This document shows positions 16,368 through 25,816 of a DNA stretch of 40,194 nucleotides, in pieces. Position 1 is the first letter of the stretch; each line of letters starts with the position of its first letter. The DNA comes from an uncultured Colwellia sp. (GTDB lineage Bacteria > Pseudomonadota > Gammaproteobacteria > Enterobacterales > Alteromonadaceae). The stretch covers positions 1 to 40,194 of the forward strand of contig CAJWBY010000019.1 of NCBI GenBank assembly GCA_913020705.1, read 5' to 3'. The position numbers and the translations under genes are program-made. Below the pieces are notes generated by a model. The model did no database searches. It was not told the DNA's origin and saw only the letters and a program-made list of their open reading frames with translations.

Positions 16368-18158
16368 ATGAAAAATATACGTAACTTCTCAATTATTGCC
16401 CATATAGATCACGGCAAATCTACACTTTCTGATCGTTTGATCCAACATTGTGGTGGCTTACAAGAACGTGAAATGGAAGCACAAGTCCTTGACTCTATGG
16501 ACATTGAACGCGAACGTGGCATAACGATTAAAGCCCAAAGTGTTACTTTAGACTATAAAGCTAAAGACGGTGAAATTTATCAACTCAACTTCATCGATAC
16601 ACCCGGTCATGTTGACTTTTCATATGAGGTATCACGGTCACTTGCTTCATGTGAAGGTGCTTTATTGGTTGTTGATGCAGGGCAAGGCGTTGAAGCTCAA
16701 ACGGTAGCCAATTGTTACACAGCACTTGAGATGGATTTAGAAGTTCTTCCTATTTTAAATAAAATTGATTTACCACAAGCAGATCCTGATCGTGTAAGCG
16801 AAGAGATTGAAGATATTATTGGTATTGATGCTACTGGTGCAGTGCAGTGTTCAGCAAAAACAGGCATTGGTATTGAAGATGTATTAGAAACTATTGTCGA
16901 AAACATACCTGGACCTGAAGGTGATCCTAAAGGCAATTTACAAGCATTGATCATTGATTCGTGGTTTGATAATTATCAAGGTGTTGTTTCATTAGTTCGT
17001 GTGATGAACGGTGAAGTGAAAAAAGGCGATAGAATGGTGGTGATGTCTACTGGACAAGTTCACCAAATTGATAAGGTCGGTATATTTACACCAAAGCAAG
17101 TCGAGACAGGTACTTTAAAAACTGGCGAAGTAGGCTTTATTATTGCCGGCATTAAAGAAATTCATGGTGCACCAGTAGGTGATACTATTACCATCAGTAA
17201 AAAAGAAGCGGCAACCGCGCTTGGTGGTTTCAAAAAAGTTCAACCACAAGTTTACGCAGGCATTTTTCCTATAAGTTCTGAGGATTTCGAAAATTTCCGT
17301 GATGCATTGAACAAACTAAGCTTAAACGATGCTTCATTGTTTTTTGAGCCAGAGAATTCATCAGCACTCGGATTTGGTTTTAGAATTGGTTTCCTTGGAA
17401 TGCTGCACATGGAAATTGTTCAAGAGCGTTTATCACGTGAATATGATCTTGATTTAATTACTACGGCACCTACTGTTAACTATGAAATTGCTTGTACTAA
17501 CGGTGAAATTTTATCAATTGATAATCCAGGTGATTTACCGGCAGTAAATAATATTGATGAAATTCGTGAACCGATTGTTCAGGCAAATATTTTAGTGCCA
17601 CAAGAGCACTTAGGTAATGTTATAACATTGTGTATTGAAAAACGTGGTGTACAAAAAGATATTATTTATCACGGAAATCAAGTTGCGGTTACCTATGAGT
17701 TGCCGATGGCAGAAGTGGTGATGGATTTCTTTGATAAATTGAAATCAACCAGTCGTGGTTATGCATCTCTCGATTATAATTTTGTACGTTTTGAAGCTGC
17801 AGATATGGTTCGTGTAGACGTAATGATCAATGGTGACCGTGTTGACGCATTGGCGATGATTACTCACAGAGATAATTCAGTTGCTCGTGGCCGTATGTTA
17901 GTTGATAAATTAAAAGAACTTATTCATCGCCAAATGTTTGATATCGCCATTCAAGCTGCTATTGGTAATAACGTTATTGCTCGAACAACTGTTAAACAAT
18001 TACGTAAGAATGTTACCGCAAAATGTTATGGTGGTGATATTTCTCGTAAGAAAAAACTGCTACAGAAACAGAAAGATGGTAAAAAACGTATGAAGCAAGT
18101 CGGTAACGTTGAAGTACCTCAAGAAGCGTTTTTAGCTGTTCTTAAATTAGATAGTTAG
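16368..18158 (+). CDS. lepA: elongation factor 4 (LepA), ribosome back-translocating GTPase
   Basis: 596 residues, normal size. G1 AHIDHGKST at the N-terminus, G3 DTPGH, G4 NKID and the C-terminal LepA-specific domain ([26 protein letters not shown]) are present. LepA assists ribosome function under stress and biogenesis. First gene of the lepA-lepB-rnc-era-recO-pdxJ run, 108 nt after rseC. Confidence 0.98.
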   Translation: MKNIRNFSIIAHIDHGKSTLSDRLIQHCGGLQEREMEAQVLDSMDIERERGITIKAQSVTLDYKAKDGEIYQLNFIDTPGHVDFSYEVSRSLASCEGALLVVDAGQGVEAQTVANCYTALEMDLEVLPILNKIDLPQADPDRVSEEIEDIIGIDATGAVQCSAKTGIGIEDVLETIVENIPGPEGDPKGNLQALIIDSWFDNYQGVVSLVRVMNGEVKKGDRMVVMSTGQVHQIDKVGIFTPKQVETGTLKTGEVGFIIAGIKEIHGAPVGDTITISKKEAATALGGFKKVQPQVYAGIFPISSEDFENFRDALNKLSLNDASLFFEPENSSALGFGFRIGFLGMLHMEIVQERLSREYDLDLITTAPTVNYEIACTNGEILSIDNPGDLPAVNNIDEIREPIVQANILVPQEHLGNVITLCIEKRGVQKDIIYHGNQVAVTYELPMAEVVMDFFDKLKSTSRGYASLDYNFVRFEAADMVRVDVMINGDRVDALAMITHRDNSVARGRMLVDKLKELIHRQMFDIAIQAAIGNNVIARTTVKQLRKNVTAKCYGGDISRKKKLLQKQKDGKKRMKQVGNVEVPQEAFLAVLKLDS

Positions 18159-18168
18159 TAAGGAAGTC

Positions 18169-19089
18169 ATGGCTGTATATTTTTCAATATTCCTCGTAAT
18201 TCTTACCGGTATTACGGGTGTCGTATGGTTAGCTGATAAGTTTTATTTAGCGCCGAAGCGTAAATTGGCATTGGTAAACGCTCAAGCTCAATGTCAAGAA
18301 ACGTTACCAGATGATGTTATAGTTAAATTATCTGAACCTTCTGCAGTCGTTGATACTTCTGTGCAGATATTTCCGGTGATTGCTTTTGTTTTAATTTTAC
18401 GTTCATTTTTATGGGAACCGTTTCAGATTCCATCGGGTTCTATGATGCCAACTTTACTTGATGGCGATTTTATTTTAGTGAACAAGTTTAACTATGGCTT
18501 ACGTGATCCAGTAGTACGTAATAAATTTTTTGAAGTAGGATTACCTGAACGTGGCGATGTTGTCGTTTTTAAATATCCTCGAGATCCAAAAATTGACTAT
18601 ATTAAGCGTGTTATCGGTTTACCCGGTGACAGAATAATTTATCGTAATAAATCTATTTATATTAAGCCTGCTTGTCTAGAGACTGATACGACATGCCCTG
18701 ACTTTGAACAAGTCGTGCATAATTTTAGAAAAGAAACGGATACCCCTGATGGCTCTTATGGTTTGAGTCGACATACTTCTATTATGCCAAATAAAACGCA
18801 TGATATTTTAATTGATAACCAGACATTGCCACGTACCCAACATTATTATCAACAAGCAGGAACGCAACGTGATGAATTTGTTGTACCAAAAGGTCAATAC
18901 TATGTCATGGGTGACAATCGTGACAATAGCCTAGATGGTCGTTTTTGGGGGTTTGTACCTGAAGAAAACCTTGTTGGTGAAGCTATTGCTATTTGGATGA
19001 GTTTTGACTTTGACCGTGATGAAAATAGCCTGTTACCTAAGTGGATCCCGACCAATGTTCGATTCTCACGTTTAGGTTGGATTAATTAA
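18169..19089 (+). CDS. lepB: signal peptidase I
   Basis: 306 residues. An N-terminal membrane helix ([17 protein letters not shown]) and a second at about 66-80. Catalytic Ser91 in [13 protein letters not shown] and Lys146 in [11 protein letters not shown] form the Ser-Lys dyad; box E is [14 protein letters not shown]. It cleaves signal peptides from exported proteins at the periplasmic face. TAAGGAAG gives a clear ribosome site, 10 nt after lepA. Confidence 0.97.
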   Translation: MAVYFSIFLVILTGITGVVWLADKFYLAPKRKLALVNAQAQCQETLPDDVIVKLSEPSAVVDTSVQIFPVIAFVLILRSFLWEPFQIPSGSMMPTLLDGDFILVNKFNYGLRDPVVRNKFFEVGLPERGDVVVFKYPRDPKIDYIKRVIGLPGDRIIYRNKSIYIKPACLETDTTCPDFEQVVHNFRKETDTPDGSYGLSRHTSIMPNKTHDILIDNQTLPRTQHYYQQAGTQRDEFVVPKGQYYVMGDNRDNSLDGRFWGFVPEENLVGEAIAIWMSFDFDRDENSLLPKWIPTNVRFSRLGWIN

Positions 19090-19091
19090 TT

Positions 19092-19781
19092 TTGAAAAGC
19101 TCAGAAATTGCACTAAATAGGTTAAGTAAAAAGTTAGGGTATACCTTTAATAACACAGATTTATTACTCCAAGCATTAACGCATCGGAGTGCCAAAGGTA
19201 CGCACAATGAACGTTTAGAATTTCTTGGAGATTCAATTCTAGGTTTTGTTATTGCCGAAGTTCTTTATCAACAATTCCCTTCCCATGATGAAGGTGATTT
19301 GACACGAATGCGGTCAAGCCTTGTTCGTGGTGTAACGTTAGCTGAAATTGGGCGTGGTTTTAATTTAGGCGAATATTTAATTTTAGGACCAGGTGAATTA
19401 AAAAGTGGTGGTCACCGTCGAGATTCAATTTTAGAGGATGCTGTTGAAGCCATTATTGGTGCAGTGTATTTAGATTCAGATAACGATACGACTAAAGCGC
19501 TAGTGCTTAGCTGGTTTGCTGAGCGACTAGATATTATTAAGCCGGGTAATGAACAGAAAGATCCTAAAACTCGATTACAAGAATACTTACAAGCTCGAAA
19601 AATTGCTTTACCACTTTATGAAGTTATTCATACAACGGGTCAATCTCATAACCAGCAATTTACGGTTCGGTGTACAACTGAAGTGATAAATACCGAAGTT
19701 ATCACCAACGGCACTAGCCGTCGTAAAGCCGAACAAGCCGCAGCGCAACAAGTACTCGCGCTCATTTTTGATAAAAAATAA
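19092..19781 (+). CDS. rnc: ribonuclease III
   Basis: 229 residues. The RNase III signature ERLEFLGDS (40-48) and [16 protein letters not shown] (D116, E119) carry the catalytic acidic residues; a C-terminal dsRNA-binding domain ([16 protein letters not shown]) follows. The start is TTG at 19092, 2 nt after the lepB stop; no ATG fits before the conserved N-terminus and there is no strong Shine-Dalgarno, so translation is probably coupled to lepB. Processes rRNA and mRNA. Confidence 0.95.
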   Translation: MKSSEIALNRLSKKLGYTFNNTDLLLQALTHRSAKGTHNERLEFLGDSILGFVIAEVLYQQFPSHDEGDLTRMRSSLVRGVTLAEIGRGFNLGEYLILGPGELKSGGHRRDSILEDAVEAIIGAVYLDSDNDTTKALVLSWFAERLDIIKPGNEQKDPKTRLQEYLQARKIALPLYEVIHTTGQSHNQQFTVRCTTEVINTEVITNGTSRRKAEQAAAQQVLALIFDKK

Positions 19782-19798
19782 CTCAGTGAAATATCATC

Positions 19799-20710
19799 AT
19801 GATAAGTGAAAATAAACATTGTGGCTTAATTGCTATTGTTGGTCGTCCTAATGTTGGTAAATCAACATTGCTTAACAGCTTGCTAGGTCAAAAAATTAGT
19901 ATTACTTCACGTAAACCACAAACGACACGCCATCGTATTTTAGGTATTTTAACGGAAGAAAATAATCAAGCCGTTTTAGTTGATACCCCTGGTCTTCATG
20001 CTGATGAGAAGCGGGCTATTAATCGCCTAATGAACCGTGCAGCGAGTAGTTCAATAGCAGAGGTTGAATTAGTTGTCTTTCTTGTTGAAGGCACTAATTG
20101 GACGTCTGACGATGAACTTGTACTGAGTAAAATAAAAAAATCTGGTTCGCGTTGTATTTTAGTTGTTAACAAAATTGATAATGTACAAGACAAAGAATTA
20201 CTCTTACCACACTTACAAAAATTAGGTGAAATGCACGATTTCAGTGATATCGTTCCGATTTCAGCAGCGAAAGGAAATAATGTTGACACTATTCGTCAGC
20301 TTTGTCTAAGTTCGTTACCTGAGGGTGACTTTTGGTTTCCAGATGACTATGTAACGGATCGTTCAAGTCGATTTATGGCTTCTGAAATTGTTCGTGAAAA
20401 ACTTATTCGTTTCACGGGAGATGAATTACCTTATTCTACTACGGTTGAAGTTGAACAATTTAAAATGGATGAAAAAGGTGTTATCCACATTAATGCGTTA
20501 ATTTTAGTCGAACGAAAAAGCCAAAAACGTATGGTTATAGGTAATGGGGGAGAGAGACTTAAAACTATTGGCCAAGAAGCTCGTCGAGACATGGAAACGC
20601 TGTTTGAAAAAAAAGTGTTCCTTGAAACTTGGGTGAAAGTTAAATCAGGTTGGGCTGATGATGAGCGTGCTCTTCGAAGTTTAGGTTATGGGGATGAATA
20701 TTCAGGCTAG
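19799..20710 (+). CDS. era: GTPase Era
   Basis: 303 residues. G1 [10 protein letters not shown]2 with conserved [15 protein letters not shown]3 DTPGL, G4 NKID, G5 SAAKG, and a C-terminal KH domain ([21 protein letters not shown]) that binds 16S rRNA. Required for 30S subunit assembly. 17 nt downstream of rnc, the usual rnc-era-recO order. Confidence 0.98.
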   Translation: MISENKHCGLIAIVGRPNVGKSTLLNSLLGQKISITSRKPQTTRHRILGILTEENNQAVLVDTPGLHADEKRAINRLMNRAASSSIAEVELVVFLVEGTNWTSDDELVLSKIKKSGSRCILVVNKIDNVQDKELLLPHLQKLGEMHDFSDIVPISAAKGNNVDTIRQLCLSSLPEGDFWFPDDYVTDRSSRFMASEIVREKLIRFTGDELPYSTTVEVEQFKMDEKGVIHINALILVERKSQKRMVIGNGGERLKTIGQEARRDMETLFEKKVFLETWVKVKSGWADDERALRSLGYGDEYSG

Positions 20711-20739
20711 TCTTAAATTAGACAGCTGGACAACTAAAG

Positions 20740-21441
20740 ATGGAAGAATTTGAGCAAAGCGCCTTTTTATTACATTCACGGCCATATCGTGAAAATCAAA
20801 TATTGCTCGAATTTTTAACATCACAGCAAGGAAAAATTTCTGCGATTTCTTACTTAGGGAAATCGTTGAAATCAAATAAAAGAGCATTGCTCCAGCCTTT
20901 CTCTCCTTTGAAAATTGTATTGAAAGGGCAAGGAAGTCTCCAATATTTAAAGCGCGTTGAACCTGAACGTAAGTCTTACAAGTTAAGCGGAAATTACCTT
21001 TACAGTGGTTTCTACCTTAATGAACTGCAAGTGCGCTTATTGGGCGAGCACATTCCATACGACGAACTTTTTTGTCAATACCAACAAAGTATTTCGCAAC
21101 TATCACAGCAACATTCTATTGAATTAGTATTGCGAAAATTTGAAAATAGATTGCTAGAAGAGTTAGGAATGACTATTGACTATTCACCAATTTCTTATAA
21201 AGAGAATAGTCATTACAGTTACTTGCCTGAAAAAGGTTTTGTTCCAGCGAACTTTTTACCTACTAGAAATAAGTTTACACAAACTTGTTATAATGCAATA
21301 CATTTAAAAGCTATAGCAGAAGAAAACATATCTGCTAAAGATGTCATGCAAACATACAAATTATTGATGCGACAAATCATTAATCATTTACTTGACGGTA
21401 AACCGTTACATAGCCGTAAACTGTTTACACAAAATACATAA
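20740..21441 (+). CDS. recO: DNA repair protein RecO
   Basis: 233 residues. N-terminal OB-fold with [26 protein letters not shown], then the helical C-terminal domain. RecO works with RecR to load RecA onto SSB-coated DNA. The C-terminal zinc cysteines of some RecO proteins are absent, as in enterobacteria. Follows era by 29 nt. Confidence 0.94.
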   Translation: MEEFEQSAFLLHSRPYRENQILLEFLTSQQGKISAISYLGKSLKSNKRALLQPFSPLKIVLKGQGSLQYLKRVEPERKSYKLSGNYLYSGFYLNELQVRLLGEHIPYDELFCQYQQSISQLSQQHSIELVLRKFENRLLEELGMTIDYSPISYKENSHYSYLPEKGFVPANFLPTRNKFTQTCYNAIHLKAIAEENISAKDVMQTYKLLMRQIINHLLDGKPLHSRKLFTQNT

Positions 21442-21458
21442 ACTTAAGAGATATAATA

Positions 21459-22190
21459 ATGAGCGAACTTTTATTAGGCGTAAATGTTGACCATATTGCT
21501 ACCTTGCGTGAAGCAAGAGGTACAAATTATCCTGACCCTGTTTATGCTGCATCTGTTGCAGAGCATGCTGGGGCAGATGGTATTACCGTTCATTTGCGTG
21601 AAGACCGTCGCCATATTCAAGACAGAGATATCCATGTTTTAAAGCAGACTTTACATACTAGAATGAACCTAGAAATGGCTGTCACGGATGAAATGCTTGA
21701 AATTGCCTGTGAAGTAAAACCTGCATTTTGTTGTCTGGTACCTGAAAAACGTGAAGAGCTTACGACTGAAGGTGGTTTAGATGTATTAGGTAATTTAAAT
21801 AACATTACGCGTGCTGTGTCAGTGTTATCAGAGGCTGGTATAGAAACGAGCTTATTTATCGATGCGGATAAAAATCAAATTGATGCAGCTATTGCAAGTA
21901 GAGCACCTTATATTGAAATTCATACTGGCCATTATGCGGATGCTAAAAATGAACAAGATCAACAGATTGAATTGATCCGTTTAATTGAAGGTATTAGGTA
22001 TGCACACGCGAATGGTTTAAAAGTTAACGCAGGGCACGGTTTAAATTACTTTAACGTAAAACCTATTGCCGCTATCGAAGAGATCATTGAACTTAATATT
22101 GGTCATGCCATTATTGCACGAGCGGCGATTGACGGATTAGATAGAGCTGTTCGTGATATGAAACAGTTAATGTTAGAAGCACGTAGTTAG
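21459..22190 (+). CDS. pdxJ: pyridoxine 5'-phosphate synthase
   Basis: 243 residues. The TIM-barrel family markers are [46 protein letters not shown] and [12 protein letters not shown]. Condenses 1-deoxyxylulose 5-phosphate with 3-amino-1-phosphopropan-2-one to form pyridoxine phosphate. 17 nt after recO. Confidence 0.98.
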   Translation: MSELLLGVNVDHIATLREARGTNYPDPVYAASVAEHAGADGITVHLREDRRHIQDRDIHVLKQTLHTRMNLEMAVTDEMLEIACEVKPAFCCLVPEKREELTTEGGLDVLGNLNNITRAVSVLSEAGIETSLFIDADKNQIDAAIASRAPYIEIHTGHYADAKNEQDQQIELIRLIEGIRYAHANGLKVNAGHGLNYFNVKPIAAIEEIIELNIGHAIIARAAIDGLDRAVRDMKQLMLEARS

Positions 22191-22205
22191 GTTTTAGATC
22201 TTATA

Positions 22206-22238
22206 AGGTATAGTCTGTGATACGGCTATACCTATTTT
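22206..22238 (+). terminator. possible weak terminator after pdxJ
   Basis: An 8-bp stem AGGTATAG/CTATACCT (22206-22213, 22226-22233) with a 12-nt loop is followed by ATTTTAATTTT. The stem is A/T-rich, so it may only attenuate transcription into acpS, which starts 75 nt later. Confidence 0.4.
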
Positions 22239-22312
22239 AATTTTGGTGAAATGTCAGTCTATTCAAATGATGACAACTCTGAAGAAGTTCGTATCAAGTT
22301 AAGAGGTTTATT

Positions 22313-22693
22313 ATGTCTGTTGTCGGTATAGGTACTGATATTATTGAAATAAGCCGTATAGAAAAAATGGCCACTAAAGTCCGAGACAAATTAGCGTTTC
22401 GTGTATTGACTCCTTTCGAGCTCGAAAAATATAAATTATTGAACAATCCTGCGCTTTATTTAGCAAAACGCTGGGCTGGTAAAGAAGCTGCTTCAAAAGC
22501 TCTTGGTACAGGTATAGCAAATGGTGTTTCATTTCAACATTTCGAAATAAAATCATTAGCTTCAGGACAGCCGCAACTACTTTTACATAGTCGTGCAGAA
22601 GAGTTAGCAATTGCATTAGGCGCTAAAAATTGGCATATATCGCTTTCTGATGAAAGCCTCTATGCGACAGCATTTGTTGTTCTTTCTACGTAA
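22313..22693 (+). CDS. acpS: holo-[acyl-carrier-protein] synthase
   Basis: 126 residues. GIGTDIIEISRIEK with metal-binding D9 and RWAGKEAASKALGTG with E58 are the phosphopantetheinyl transferase signatures. Transfers 4'-phosphopantetheine from CoA to ACP. Strong AAGAGG ribosome site. Downstream of pdxJ, as in E. coli. Confidence 0.97.
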   Translation: MSVVGIGTDIIEISRIEKMATKVRDKLAFRVLTPFELEKYKLLNNPALYLAKRWAGKEAASKALGTGIANGVSFQHFEIKSLASGQPQLLLHSRAEELAIALGAKNWHISLSDESLYATAFVVLST

Positions 22694-22821
22694 TAAAACA
22701 AAAAACTCCTCCTAAATTATCAATTCTGATCTATACTTACTTAGGGCATCTATATTTTGAGACGCTCTAAATTAAGTATTAATCAAATGCGATTGGTATT
22801 TATTTAATCGGTGGGCACTTT

Positions 22822-23067
22822 ATGCAGTTACAAAAACAACCTTATAACGATAGAAGACAAGAATCGCCGGAACATTCTGTTTGGTGGCAAAAATTGTCTC
22901 TTGCGCAGAAATTTTCTGTTGGCAGTTTAAGTAAGTTTGGCTACGAATTACTGTTTATACGTAATGATAAAGGGCGAAGCATCGCAGTGCTATCAAATAA
23001 TAACGGCACAGTAACCATTTCTGAAGATGGTGAAATCAATGGGTCACCAGACATTATTATTCGCTAA
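22822..23067 (+). CDS. small protein of unknown function
   Basis: 81 residues, no signal peptide or membrane helix. Not recognised. The N-terminal half is Trp-containing and polar (NDRRQESPEHSVWWQKLSLAQKF); the C-terminal half looks like short beta strands (YELLFIRNDKGRSIAVLSNNNGTVTISEDGEI). Codon use resembles its neighbours. It stands alone between acpS and acs and is followed by a terminator-like hairpin. Probably a conserved cytoplasmic protein of the lineage. Confidence 0.65.
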   Translation: MQLQKQPYNDRRQESPEHSVWWQKLSLAQKFSVGSLSKFGYELLFIRNDKGRSIAVLSNNNGTVTISEDGEINGSPDIIIR

Positions 23068-23102
23068 TTTTAAATTATGTAATAACAATTTGATTCAATA
23101 AG

Positions 23103-23128
23103 GCAAATTTATTTTTTTGCTTTTTTTT
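23103..23128 (+). terminator. candidate terminator after the small unknown gene
   Basis: A short stem GCAAA/TTTGC (23103-23107, 23116-23120) is followed by eight T. The stem is weak but the T-run and position 36 nt after the stop support it. Confidence 0.5.
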
Positions 23129-23135
23129 AGTTGAT

Positions 23136-23155
23136 AAATGACAGCGTTGTCATTT
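23136..23155. promoter_or_regulatory. inverted repeat AAATGACA-N4-TGTCATTT upstream of acs
   Basis: Perfect 8-bp arms around GCGT in the 317-nt gap before acs, about 230 nt upstream of the acs start. Looks like an operator for a dimeric regulator; which one is unknown. The rest of the gap (23156-23384) is A/T-rich and holds no ORF that can be supported. Confidence 0.45.
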
Positions 23156-23384
23156 GTTCGTTTCAATGTTAATGTAATTGAAGAGCAATTATCTATTTCC
23201 AGTTTTATTTTAAATTAATCGGCCCTATTCGACTTTAGTTGAGTAGTCGCACTAATTAACTTCCTATATGATGTTGCATACTGTTTAAAGCTAAAAAGTC
23301 AGTTACAGTTTATATGTGTAGAACTTATTCAAGCTGTAATCATAATAATATGAGTAATATCGAGTTAGAAACGAAGGACTTAAC

Positions 23385-25331
23385 ATGAAAGAATTGAAAA
23401 GCTGTTATCCGGTTTTAGAACAAGCCAAGGCACACACGCATATTGATAGCGCAACATATGATGCGATGTATAAGCAATCTATTGAGCAACCAGATGTATT
23501 CTGGGCAGAGCAAGCGGATAAATTTCTTGATTGGTATAAACCATGGGACAGCGTAAGTAATGTTGATTTAAAAACAGCTGATATTAAATGGTTTTCTGGC
23601 GGTAAATTAAATGTAAGTTACAACTGTATTGACCGTCATTTGGCTACAAAAGCAAATGATACTGCAATAATTTGGGAAGGGGATGACCCAAGTGATGATA
23701 AGAAAATTACTTACCAAGAATTGCATGACCATGTTTGTCGCTTTGCTAACTTATTAAAAGCGCGCGGTGTTAAAAAAGGTGATCGTGTTTGTATTTATAT
23801 GCCGATGATCCCAGAAGTAGGTTATGCAATGCTAGCTTGTGCTCGCATTGGCGCAGTACACTCGGTTGTTTTTGGCGGCTTTTCTACAGAAGCTATTCGT
23901 TCTCGTGTTGCTGATGCAGATTGTCAAGTGGTTATTACCGCCGATGAAAGTTTACGTGGCGGTCGTGTTATCCCACTCAAAATAAATGTTGATGAAGCCG
24001 TTGCTGATTGTCCAAATGTACATTCTGTAATTGTTGTAACGCGAACAGGCGGCGATGTCGCTTGGAATGATAGTATTGACGTTAATTATGAAGATGAGGT
24101 AGCTAAACAATCAGCAGTATGTGAACCAGAAGTTATGGACGCTGAAGACCCATTATTTATTCTTTATACTTCAGGTTCTACAGGAACACCAAAAGGCGTT
24201 TTACACACTTGTGGCGGTTATTCTCTTTATGCAGCAATGACTCATAAATATGTGTTTGATTATAAAGATGGTGAAATTTATTGGTGTACAGCTGACGCAG
24301 GTTGGATCACAGGCCACTCTTATATTTTCTATGGACCGTTAGCTAACGGTGCAACAACCTTAGTTTTTGAAGGTGTTCCAACATACCCTGATGCTGGACG
24401 ATTTTGGCAAGTCTGTGAAAAGCATAAAGTAAATATTTTCTACACTGCTCCTACCGCTATCCGTGCTTTAATGAGTGTTGGTGACGATTTAGTCAATCAA
24501 TCCGATCTTTCTTCGTTGCGTATACTGGGTACTGTGGGTGAACCAATTAACCCTGAAGCATGGCATTGGTATTACGAAGTTGTGGGTAAATCTAATTGTC
24601 CTATCGTTGATACTTGGTGGCAAACTGAAACAGGTGGCATTTTAATTACTTCATTGCCAGGTGCTGTTGATATGAAACCTGGTGCTGCAGGTAAACCTTT
24701 CTTTGGTGTTCAGCCAGCATTGTTTGACAAAGAAGGTAATACACTTGAAGGAGCTGATTCTGGTTTGTTAGTTATGACGGGTAGTTGGCCAGGTCAATTA
24801 AGAACAGTTTACGGCGACCATGACCGTTTTTATCAAACATACTTAAGCCAGTACCCAGGTAATTATTTTACGGGTGATGGCGCTCGACGCGACGAAGACG
24901 ACTTTTATTGGATCACGGGACGCGTTGATGATGTGCTTAACGTTTCTGGCCACCGTTTAGGTACGGCTGAAATTGAAAGCGCATTAGTACTTCATCCTGC
25001 TGTTGCAGAAGCTGCTGTTGTAGGATATCCGCATGAAATTAAAGGACAGGGTGTTTATGCTTATGTTACTTTAATGGGTAATGCGAGTGAATCTCCGGAG
25101 TTATTAAAAGAGTTAACTGAATTTGTCGCTAAAGAGTTAGGTCGTTTTGCAAAACCTGATTATATTCAGTATGCACCAGGTCTACCAAAAACGCGTTCAG
25201 GCAAAATCATGCGTCGTATCTTACGTAAGATTGCTGAAAATGATATTGATACTTTAGGTGACACATCAACATTGGCAGACCCTACCGTAGTTGATAACTT
25301 GATCAGTAATAGAATTGTTCATGGTGCTTAG
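23385..25331 (+). CDS. acs: acetyl-CoA synthetase
   Basis: 648 residues, the standard Acs length. AMP-forming motifs include [52 protein letters not shown] split across the hinge, and the C-terminal TRSGKIMRR with K607, the lysine acetylated for regulation in other bacteria. Converts acetate, CoA and ATP to acetyl-CoA, AMP and PPi. GAAGGAC supplies a good ribosome site. Own terminator at 25361. Confidence 0.98.
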   Translation: MKELKSCYPVLEQAKAHTHIDSATYDAMYKQSIEQPDVFWAEQADKFLDWYKPWDSVSNVDLKTADIKWFSGGKLNVSYNCIDRHLATKANDTAIIWEGDDPSDDKKITYQELHDHVCRFANLLKARGVKKGDRVCIYMPMIPEVGYAMLACARIGAVHSVVFGGFSTEAIRSRVADADCQVVITADESLRGGRVIPLKINVDEAVADCPNVHSVIVVTRTGGDVAWNDSIDVNYEDEVAKQSAVCEPEVMDAEDPLFILYTSGSTGTPKGVLHTCGGYSLYAAMTHKYVFDYKDGEIYWCTADAGWITGHSYIFYGPLANGATTLVFEGVPTYPDAGRFWQVCEKHKVNIFYTAPTAIRALMSVGDDLVNQSDLSSLRILGTVGEPINPEAWHWYYEVVGKSNCPIVDTWWQTETGGILITSLPGAVDMKPGAAGKPFFGVQPALFDKEGNTLEGADSGLLVMTGSWPGQLRTVYGDHDRFYQTYLSQYPGNYFTGDGARRDEDDFYWITGRVDDVLNVSGHRLGTAEIESALVLHPAVAEAAVVGYPHEIKGQGVYAYVTLMGNASESPELLKELTEFVAKELGRFAKPDYIQYAPGLPKTRSGKIMRRILRKIAENDIDTLGDTSTLADPTVVDNLISNRIVHGA

Positions 25332-25360
25332 ATAATACCGTAAATAGTTACATTAAAGAC

Positions 25361-25383
25361 AAAAGCGCCTAAGGGCGCTTTTT
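25361..25383 (+). terminator. intrinsic terminator of acs
   Basis: AAAAGCGCC / GGCGCTTTT, a 9-bp stem with a TAAG loop, continues into a T-run, 30 nt after the acs stop. Confidence 0.92.
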
Positions 25384-25406
25384 ATGTTTAATGTATTCAA
25401 AGTCTC

Positions 25407-25439
25407 CTACCTTGAGTTAGAAAAACTCTGAGAGAGTAG
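25407..25439. repeat. nested hairpin flanking the tandem repeat array
   Basis: Outer arms CTAC/GTAG and inner arms GAGTT/AACTC form an imperfect hairpin immediately before the CTGAAC that opens the 51-bp array. The diverged copy at 4512 also has a hairpin on one edge, so hairpins may be part of the element ends. Confidence 0.35.
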
Positions 25440-25440
25440 T

Positions 25441-25600
25441 CTGAACATCGTCACTCTTTCACATCCATGTGATCGTGACATACCGTTCATCCTGAACATG
25501 CCACTCTTTCACATCCATGTGATCGTGACATACCGTTCATCCTGAACATCGCCACTCTTTCACATCCATGTGATCGTGACATACCGTTCATCCTGAACAT
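25441..25600 (+). repeat. three tandem copies of a 51-bp intergenic repeat with internal hairpin
   Basis: Units at 25447-25497, 25498-25547 and 25548-25598 are nearly identical; the middle copy is 50 bp. A partial CTGAAC precedes the first. Each unit has CACTCTTTCACATCCATGTG followed by ATCGTGACATACCGTTCATCCTGAAC, with the palindrome TCACAT-CC-ATGTGA at its centre. The units abut directly with no spacers, so this is not CRISPR. No in-frame long ORF crosses it. It sits between the acs terminator and the aroF control region. Confidence 0.9.
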
Positions 25601-25638
25601 AAAACACTAAAAAGTGCTGTACCTTCAAAAAAATTCAC

Positions 25639-25656
25639 TGTAATATATTCTGTACA
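25639..25656. promoter_or_regulatory. TyrR box-like site 1 upstream of aroF
   Basis: TGTAAT-N6-TGTACA matches the TyrR consensus TGTAAA-N6-TTTACA at 10 of 12 defined positions, including the key G and C. Centre lies 23 bp from the second box. Confidence 0.5.
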
Positions 25657-25661
25657 AAGAA

Positions 25662-25679
25662 AGTAAACATAACTTTACA
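25662..25679. promoter_or_regulatory. TyrR box-like site 2 upstream of aroF
   Basis: AGTAAA-N6-TTTACA matches the TyrR consensus at 11 of 12 positions. Paired boxes upstream of an aroF-tyrA operon agree with tyrosine repression known for E. coli aroF. Confidence 0.6.
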
Positions 25680-25685
25680 AAAGAG

Positions 25686-25751
25686 ATGGTTAGTAACATT
25701 ACCATGCCAATACCAACAAAACGATATTATTTTACCCCCTTCTTTTGCTAA
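25686..25751 (+). CDS. possible aromatic-rich leader peptide before aroF
   Basis: A 21-codon ORF (MVSNITMPIPTKRYYFTPFFC) ends 65 nt before the aroF start and has Tyr-Tyr-Phe and Phe-Phe near its end. An AAGAG lies very close to the ATG; a second ATG at 25704 would give 15 codons. Aromatic clusters are typical of attenuator leaders, but no GC-rich terminator hairpin is visible between 25752 and 25816, so function is uncertain. The pyrimidine-rich DNA could make Phe codons by chance. Confidence 0.3.
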   Translation: MVSNITMPIPTKRYYFTPFFC

Positions 25752-25816
25752 GTCACTCTTAGTTCTTTTGCTCTATCTTTACATTATTAAACAATCTTCG
25801 ATAAATGGAAAACACA

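Noticed and set aside
25441..25600. CRISPR array
   Set aside because: The units abut with no spacers, the period is 50-51 bp with the whole unit conserved, and no cas genes are present.
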